Positions 57,751-64,000 of a stretch of DNA of 64,000 nt are shown one piece after another. Under the pieces are notes generated by a model. The model saw nothing but the letters and a program-made list of their open reading frames with translations, had not been told where the DNA came from and searched no databases. The position numbers and the translations under genes are program-made. The stretch is from contig NW_024722158.1 of the NCBI RefSeq assembly GCF_018991925.1, positions 4,444,275-4,508,274 of the forward strand, given 5' to 3'. Source of the DNA: Homarus americanus (taxonomy: Eukaryota; Arthropoda; Malacostraca; Decapoda; Nephropidae). Within the stretch, counting starts at the first letter, position 1, and the number at the start of each line of letters is the position of its first letter.

Positions 57751-57839
57751 TCCCACACTCTATACGGTTGTCTGCTATGACCATGACTTGACCTAAGCAG
57801 TCTGAAGCGTCACCTGTGGTCGCGTTATGTCGGGCGAAC

Positions 57840-57950
57840 AGTGGGGTAGAGGAGGGTGGAGAAGAATGGGGACGAAGACGGAGGAAGAAGATGAGGAGGT
57901 GACAAGAAGGGTAGGGGAAGGAGGAGGAGAGAAAGGGAAATAGAACAAAC
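57840..57950. repeat. Polypurine tract
   Basis: GGAGGGTGGAGAAGAATGGG-type + strand sequence. From 57,950 to 58,590 no gene or repeat of note is seen. Confidence 0.75.
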
Positions 57951-58594
57951 CGAAAATGTAAACAAATACAATAATAATAAAATCTGGCCTTACTATATTG
58001 ATTTAGATAATGTTATTTCCTGTACAGTTTTATCAACACGGTAATGTCTGTCACTCGATCTAGGTTAAGGAGAATCCAACATCAACAACGTGTTTTAGTG
58101 TATCAGATGCTTCATACCGTTCATTCTTTTCACTACACACATACACACACCACAACAAACCATACTTTTTTATCGTTATTAATGCACTTATACATTCATT
58201 TAGTATTGCTGTGGTTTGAACGTCAGCGAGAGAGAGCGAGATCGTTATGATACAATTATGTTACCACAGAGAGCGTGTGTATAAACTTCACATTACCATC
58301 CAAGGATATTATCTACAAGGGACATCAAAATATCAACTTATTATACACCACAATCTAGTCCAGGCGGTGGGGGAGTGTCAGAACCCAACCATACGTGTTT
58401 ATCTGTTCTCTTTTTAGTAATAAGTTCGCCCAACAAAATAATGTCCTCCAGGGTTTAGTCGTTCCCGGTATATCCCCACGATACGGTTCTTCAAGGTGCT
58501 TTATCATATAGCCCTCCCCCCCCTCCCCCTCAGTCTTTATGGGCCCCAGTGCCGATTTTAATTTTAGGTTTGGAGGAGGCAGGGCTATTAAGAC

Positions 58595-58825
58595 TGGTGC
58601 CCATTTGGCTAGCAGACTGGGGCCCATTTGACTTGCAGACTGGGGCCCATTTGACTAGCAGACTGGGGCCCATTTGACTAGCAGACTGGGGTCCATTTGA
58701 CTAGCAGACTGGTGCCCATTTGACTTGCAGACTGGGGCCCATTTGACTTGCAGACTGGGGCCCATTTGACTTGCAGACTGGGGCCCATTTAACTAGCAGA
58801 CTGGTGCCCATTTGTCTAGCAACCC
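58595..58825. repeat. 23 bp minisatellite (GGCCCATTTGACTAGCAGAC)
   Basis: About ten copies of GGCCCATTTGACTAGCAGAC plus TGG, with a TTGCAG variant in alternate blocks. Unique DNA resumes at 58,830. Confidence 0.95.
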
Positions 58826-59137
58826 ATACAATGCTAATAAAGTTTGATTCCATTTTGCAGTGTAACGTTTGTAAAGTTTGTTGTACTTAACACGACAGCC
58901 ATGAATCACACGTCACTCAGAGCAGCACTACTAATAACCCACATGACTTCATTAACCAATCAAAACAACATCATCAACTACCACAACTGTCCCGTTCCTG
59001 AAGGGTTTCCACAGCCACACACAACCAATCCCAGACGCTATATATGCACCAGACTGTGTTTCCATACGTCTACCACGAACGCAGAACCATGTGAAGATTA
59101 GGCACCCAAGCTTATTTCACCTGATAATTAAAGTATC

Positions 59138-59270
59138 CTTACGCTAACCTAACCTAACCTAACCTAACCTAACGCTAACCTAACCTAACGCTAACCTAAC
59201 TTAACCTAACGCTAACCTAACCTAACGCTAACCTAACCTAACCTAACCTAACGCTAACCTAACCGACGCT
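59138..59270. repeat. Interstitial telomere-like (CCTAA)n array
   Basis: CCTAACCTAACC pentamers are interrupted at intervals by CGCTAA, giving larger periods of 10-27 bp. CCTAA is the complement of TTAGG, the usual arthropod telomere repeat. The array is flanked by unique AT-rich DNA on both sides, so it is interstitial. The stretch 59,270-59,820 holds no supported gene. Confidence 0.9.
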
Positions 59271-59829
59271 ATATGAGAGATTTAATGGTTAATATGATTG
59301 TCGTGAGATGTGTTGTTAACTATTAGTATTTTTTTTCCCAATCCTGACTGATTGACTGACGCAGCTTATAGCTATTTCTCGGTTTTTACTGTGGTGATAA
59401 TGGCGGTGGTGGTGATAGTGACGAAGGCTTCTGGCAGTACAGGAGATTATAGTGACAACGAAAACTTTTATAAACATGAAACAAAATCGATTCGCAACCC
59501 CCAAATAAACATACAGTTGAACCTCTTGAGCACAATATATTAGTACACTGAAAAAAAATCATCGTATTTCTACTTCTACTACAACAAATCCAATTAAATA
59601 CGACCTTCCAGGAACTAAAAATAGGTGAAAAAATGTTAGCAACGAAACTAAAAATTTAAAATCTAAAATACTATACTTAAAAAATCTTTGCATTAGTGAC
59701 AAAACTTTGAGGCCGATTCACTTACCATCATCTAAACTGCAGTATGTTCTTCTGTAAACAGTTAATAACTTCTTTCAAGTAAAACTAACGTGCACTCATC
59801 ACTTCCGGGGTTAATATTGCTGATTTATC

Positions 59830-60540
59830 TGACGTGGAGGATAGTGTGTGAGTTGTTCTTGCCAACTGTTGAGGGAAATAGGGTAATACTACGCTATCTT
59901 CCTTAAACTTTGGGTACAAGTTTCTGCACATGCGCGCCAACTCCCTTTGTTTACGTAACGTATTGTAGTGGAAATTTGCCCTACAACTACAACTGCCGTT
60001 TGTGGCTGACTAGCCGACCCCCTTTTCGAATTCCCCAGCCAACGCCTCGTGGTCTAAAGTCGGCTACTAGCGCCGCCTAACAAGGCGGAGGTCAACTATC
60101 AAGCCACGCCTACCTCCGCTATATAAGACCTCACCTCGCCGTGACCTGCCCCTTCTTCTACCTACAGTCACGCAGCAAGCTACACCTCCTCTGAGCAAGC
60201 TCCCGAACCAACTCTCTCTACTCCACGCTTGTAACCACGCTGCCACTTCCCAGCACCAAGCTGCACTGTACATCCAATACAATATGTATACAGAGAGCAC
60301 ATTGTGAGTTTCCTTTCTCCAACCCATCCTGAGTGAGAACCAACATCACGAAACCCCACAGTATCTCTCAACCAAGTTACACATTGTCTCTAAACTTGAT
60401 AATCTAGTAGACTAGTTACAAACTATTATCTCAACCTGATATTTGTGCGTCTCGTGGATATAAAAAGGAGATTGCCAAGCTATGATTAAAAACACCTGAG
60501 CGTCGTTTAGCAGACTCGTATTACCGAAACAAAAGACGAT
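59830..60540 (+). promoter_or_regulatory. LTR-like or promoter-like GC-richer block
   Basis: A GC-richer island in AT-rich DNA. In order: TGCACATGCGCGCC (resembles an NRF-1 site) near 59,927; a possible LTR start TGTAGTGGAAATTTGCC at 59,964; a TATA box in CTATATAAGACC at about 60,119; an initiator-like CAGTCA about 45 bases on; and a C/T-rich leader. TATA followed by a leader of this kind fits an LTR U3-R or a host promoter. No matching CA end or target duplication was found, so the class is open. Confidence 0.35.
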
Positions 60541-61084
60541 CAAACACATCATCCTTACTTATTTTTTAATCAAATGCCATTCAACTTTTGATCTATCCTT
60601 CTCAGTTGATGTTATTTATGTATTTCTGTGTTTATTTATTTATCTATCAGCATTTTTATTTACGAGGCGGTCCATTTATTATGCAAATTACCAAATATTT
60701 TTCCACGGCAATATAAATGACTAACTCGAGTCTTTAAATCACACATAAAAGGGCTACAGTAACATAACACTATATTAGTTATATATCTTTCAAAACTCAT
60801 AATCTTCATCTTTCTATTTCAGTAATAAGTCATTTCTATTATATATCGAATATATTTCCATAAAAGGTAATTTTTTTAATATATCATCTATATATCAGTT
60901 TACAAGGCCATGTTTGGTATATTTCAGTGGATAATAGATTCGTACGAAGCTCTTTTGGTCACGTACGAGGCCTAATTACACACAGACACTCACAGACGCA
61001 AACACGGAAAAATATCTTCCCTTCAGATATATTTTGCAGATATATTCTGACTCATAATTTCTACGCTTCTGTCCACTGAGATAG

Positions 61085-61212
61085 ATATCAGACAGGTATT
61101 ACCAAGGTATTAGCGACCCATTACAGGTGTTATTAAGGTGTTAGCAGCCCATTACAGGTGTTATTAAGGTGTTAGCGACCCATTACAGGTGTTATCAAGG
61201 TGTTAGCGACTA
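61085..61212. repeat. 31 bp tandem repeat (CCCATTACAGGTGTTATTAA)
   Basis: Four copies of a unit with CCCATTACAGGTGTTATTAA and GGTGTTAGCGA, ending 45 bases before the 3' end of the neighbouring gene. Confidence 0.92.
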
Positions 61213-61254
61213 CTGATAACAACACAAAGAGTCATCCAAACTGTGTAATCATAA

Positions 61255-63535
61255 TCACATATAGAGTGAGTTCCTCTGCTTGAGTCTGAGAGAGTAAGGG
61301 TACTGCGGGTGTCTGTTGACAGGCTGGCGGGTGATGTTAGCCATGGCGCAGCCCATCAGGAACTCTAGGAACCTGCAGCTGGACTCGTAGGTGAACCAGA
61401 GCCACGGTGGTCTGGGCAGGACCTTGAGGGAGCTGAAGTGTCCGTAAAGCCCATATACCAAAGCCAGGGAGAGTAGAGTGCCCAGGGCTGCCGTCACGTA
61501 TGTCACTACTAGTACCTGTAAGAAGAGGAGGACAAGGGTGTTAGTGTGTGTGTTTGTGGGGGTGTTAGTGTGGGGGCTGTTAGTGTGTGGGGGGTGTTGG
61601 TGTGGAGGGTGTTAGTGTGAGGGTGTGTGGTGTGTGGGGGTGTTGGTGTGGGGGTGTTAGTGTGTGGGGGGGGGTGTTAGTGTGTAAGAGTTTCTATCCG
61701 CGAGTACTCCTGTATTTGTGTGTAAGTGTGAATGATGTTTGTGTGGACATTGGACATGATGTTTGTGTGGACATTGGACACACGTAAACATTATTCTGTT
61801 ACTTAATATTTAAGATAATATATATTGCCAGAGAGGAAAAGGGAGGTTAGTGCGTTAATCTGTAATAGTAAACCTTTGATGATTTAAACCATAACTCTTT
61901 AAGGGCGGTAATTTAAGCCATAATCCTCAACGGTTAAAACACTGTCCTCAAAGGGTTGACTTTCCATATTATGGGTTACCGTTAACTCATTAGTGGCAGC
62001 GTTGTATCTCACCTGCTGCACCTGAGACTTCCTGGAGTCCTTGAAAGAGCTGGGAAGCTTGGAGGTGGCGGCGGTCTGGTTGACGTAGGCGATGTGGTTG
62101 AGGATGGAGGTGAGGGTAACGTCTGGGGAGTGGGACAAGAGAGACTCCACCTCCGGCTCGTCTTTGACGCTCTTCCTGCTGTTCCTGCGGGTAGAAGAAG
62201 GCGAGGAGGTCCCCAGGGTGCGGTGGTCTCTATAAGGCCCTGGCAGCGCCTGCCAGTTCTCGCTGCCCTTACGACTGGAACAAGACGATACGGTGCTACT
62301 TCTTCTCCTGCCGCCGCTCGTGTCGCTCCCGAGGTCGTAGGAGCGAGTGTGTCTGAGCTTCACCTTCTCAGTGTTACGACTGCTTCGTCTGCTGGAGGTA
62401 CTGGCTCGTCTGTGATGGTCTCTTAAGGTTTTCTCGTTATCGTCATGATTTACCGGCTTCTTACTCTCGTGGTCTTTGTCGCAGCTGTCGATGGTGTGTG
62501 TGTCCTCAGACCACGTCAAGCTTTTCTTACGTTTGGGAACATCATCACCGTTGACAATTTTCAGACATTTTTCTGAGTCGTCACTTTTGATAACAGGTTT
62601 GATCTCATTCTCACCAGACTGACCCTCACAGAAACTTCCTTTCCTCACACCACCACCACCACCACAGCCTCTAGTCGTCTCCTCTGTGGGAGTCTCTGAT
62701 TTAAACACATAATCTATGGATTTTACTGAGGGGACCTTATGAATAATTCCCTTCATGGCCTCCCTGGTCACCCCCACCACCAGGTCTTCCTCACCCTCAG
62801 TTTTATCTATAAATTCTATGTCATCAACATCATCTTCAGCCAGCGAGCTCCACATGCCGGCAGCGTCCTGGGTCGTCTCCCCGTCCCCCACCTCCTCCAC
62901 CCTGATGATGATGCTGGCGGGCTTGTCACTGTCACTAAAGTTCCTCTTTTTCGCTTTATCTTTCACCTGGTTGTGGTTGAGGGGCGTTTTTGGGCATGTG
63001 GGCATATGGGCGACTCCTGCCGCCCTCGAGGTGCTGTGGGCGTGTGTCCTGACGCCCTCTACACCACTGGCCCTCCTCACCACAACAGGTTCTGGGTCTA
63101 GTTCCTGGTCTTCGTTCTCCTCGGCGATGTCTGGCGTCACGTCTTCAAACACACGTACACCTGCAGGTCACAGACAGGTGTTACGAGTGTCTCCAAGGTT
63201 ACTTAAGAAACAAACAGGTGTTATGAGTGTCTCCAAGGTTACTTAAGAAGCATACAGGTGTTATGAGTGTCTCCAAGGTTACTTAAGAAGCATACAGGTG
63301 TTATGAGTGTCTCCAAGGTTACTTAAGAAACACACAGGTGTTATGAGTATCTCCAAGGTTATTTAACAAACAAGATGATTCGTCAAGTAAGTATTATTTT
63401 TGCATCATGAATTATTTTATTGTTTGAACATTTGGGAGTCAGTTGGTGTGGCAGTACCTGAGGTGGAGGCGACGTTAGCGATGTCACTACTGATGGAGGC
63501 CCTGGAGGAGGCGCGGCGGGAGGAAGGAACCGAGT
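61255..63535 (-). CDS. Ser/Arg-rich protein with C-terminal membrane segment (3' exons)
   Basis: Three - strand exons joined in phase: 63,535-63,458 (acceptor TTCACAG, donor GTACTG), 63,160-62,013 (acceptor CCTGCAG, donor GTGAGA) and 61,515-61,255 (acceptor TTACAG, stop TGA). The middle exon encodes about 382 hydrophilic residues: acidic VFEDVTPDIAEENEDQELD, a DDVDDIEFID patch, then Ser/Arg-rich runs (RRASTSSRRSSRN, GRRRSSTVSSCSSRKGS) that look disordered and phosphorylatable. The last exon begins VLVVTYVTAALGTLLSLALV, a likely membrane helix, then PPWLWFTYESSCRFLEFLMG. The WxWFxYxxxxRxxE pattern recalls the membrane domain of PRRT3/PRRT4-type proteins; this is recall only. The 5' end lies outside the window, so no start can be named. 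If the middle exon is not spliced it ends at a TAA at 61,899 (see findings). Confidence 0.7.
61535..61700. repeat. GTGTTAGTGTGGGG repeats in an intron
   Basis: Irregular GTGTTAGTGTGTGGGG units on + just 5' (in transcript sense) of the last exon's acceptor. The exon's pyrimidine tract is next to them. Confidence 0.85.
63160..63372. repeat. 40 bp intronic tandem repeat
   Basis: Five copies of a 40 bp unit with ACAGGTGTTATGAGTGTCTC and CAAGGTTACTTAAGAA. It lies right beside the acceptor of the 63,160-62,013 exon and fills much of the 297 bp intron. Confidence 0.95.
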
Positions 63536-63539
63536 CTGT

Positions 63540-64000
63540 GAAGGAGAGAGGGAGAATAAGTTATCCTGGTGAGGGAGAAAAGGAGGGAGGGAAGGGCCGA
63601 ACTGAGAGAGAGGGAGGGAGTGGTACCAAAAGTTCATCTTAAAAAACGTACATTAACGTAAAAAAAACTTGTCAGAGGGGACCAAAAAAAAAATCATCCC
63701 CATGTTAGAGGTGCAATCAAAATTTCTATTCCAGTTGCAGAAATAGGAAACCGGAACACTCATCAGCCCCCGTCCACACCGCGGAACTGTTGTGGATGAA
63801 ATGCTATTGTGGAGGTAAAAAAAAAAAGACGAAAAAAAAGTAAATATATACAAGAAGAAATATACACGTACAAAAATGTTAACTCGTTTCGACTGGTTGT
63901 GGTGTGGCTGTGATGTGGCTGTGGGGTGGCGGTGGTGTGGCGGTGGTGGGTGTGGTGTGGTGAACTGATCCCTCCCCTGAGAGAGAGAGAGTCAACCTGG
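63540..64000. other. Intron end: purine tract and TGTGG repeats
   Basis: The + strand is purine-rich at 63,540-63,630. This is the pyrimidine tract of the 63,535 exon's acceptor on the coding strand. TGTGGTGTGGCTG repeats lie at 63,893-63,960. No further exon is seen before the window edge. Confidence 0.6.

Noticed and set aside
57518..57796. 92-codon + strand frame
   Set aside because: Built from the 27 bp minisatellite.
59964..60758. A complete LTR from TGTAGTGG to CTACA
   Set aside because: The bases outside the two ends (CGTAT and GTAAC) do not form a target duplication, so the boundaries are not supported.
62094..62426. + strand frames opposite the Ser/Arg-rich exon (also 62,739-63,246)
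   Set aside because: Antisense shadows in a GC-rich coding exon whose own splice phases are consistent.

Overview
This window is animal nuclear DNA. Coding sequence sits in short exons with GT/AG splice sites, and there is no operon structure. There are tRNA-derived SINEs, CR1-like LINEs, and a five-base TTAGG/CCTAA array of the arthropod telomere type. Heavy mini- and microsatellite content plus the character of the genes point to an arthropod, most likely a decapod crustacean. The decapod assignment is an inference from repeat style and protein resemblance, not a database match.

Layout. About 1-30,800 is almost gene-free and packed with tandem arrays: a 20-21 bp array at 1-735, a 24 bp G-rich array at 2,055-2,335, a 21 bp array at 2,410-4,050, a 32 bp array at 8,055-8,490, a 16/32 bp array at 15,620-16,240, a 20 bp array at 22,895-23,350, a 25 bp array at 25,545-26,235 and an 18/21 bp array at 26,688-28,097. 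Between them lie (CA)n, (GA)n, (AT)n, (GTT)n and polypurine tracts, three to four LINE 3' ends and two SINEs. Nearly all long open frames here come from repeat units whose length is a multiple of three.

About 30,800-40,000 is more AT-rich and holds diverged transposon debris: a frameshifted repeat-type protein fragment at 30,890-31,350, a possible pogo-like element, LINE fragments near 38.6-39.4 kb and dispersed repeats.

The gene-bearing part starts near 40 kb. (i) On the + strand, 40,068-41,474 carries three exons of a METTL24-like methyltransferase. The splice sites look intact but there are two apparent frameshifts. A SINE lies in one intron and a tandem repeat grows out of the last splice donor. 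(ii) On the - strand, 42,850-48,132 carries the cytosolic threonyl-tRNA synthetase core (six exons, 688-689 residues). Two more exons at 49,841-50,654 appear to add a GST-C-like N-terminal domain. (iii) At 53,775-55,310 there is a decayed LINE on the - strand, split by a 603 bp solo LTR. (iv) On the - strand, 61,255-63,535 is the 3' part of a gene for a Ser/Arg-rich protein ending in a membrane segment; its 5' part lies beyond the window. Tandem repeats and the telomere-like CCTAA array fill 56.7-59.3 kb.

The genes look like unrelated neighbours and show no joint pathway. No convincing new multi-gene system was found. The most interesting items are the apparent GST-like/ThrRS fusion, the broken METTL24-like gene, the nested solo LTR and the ARGFW-type repeat protein.
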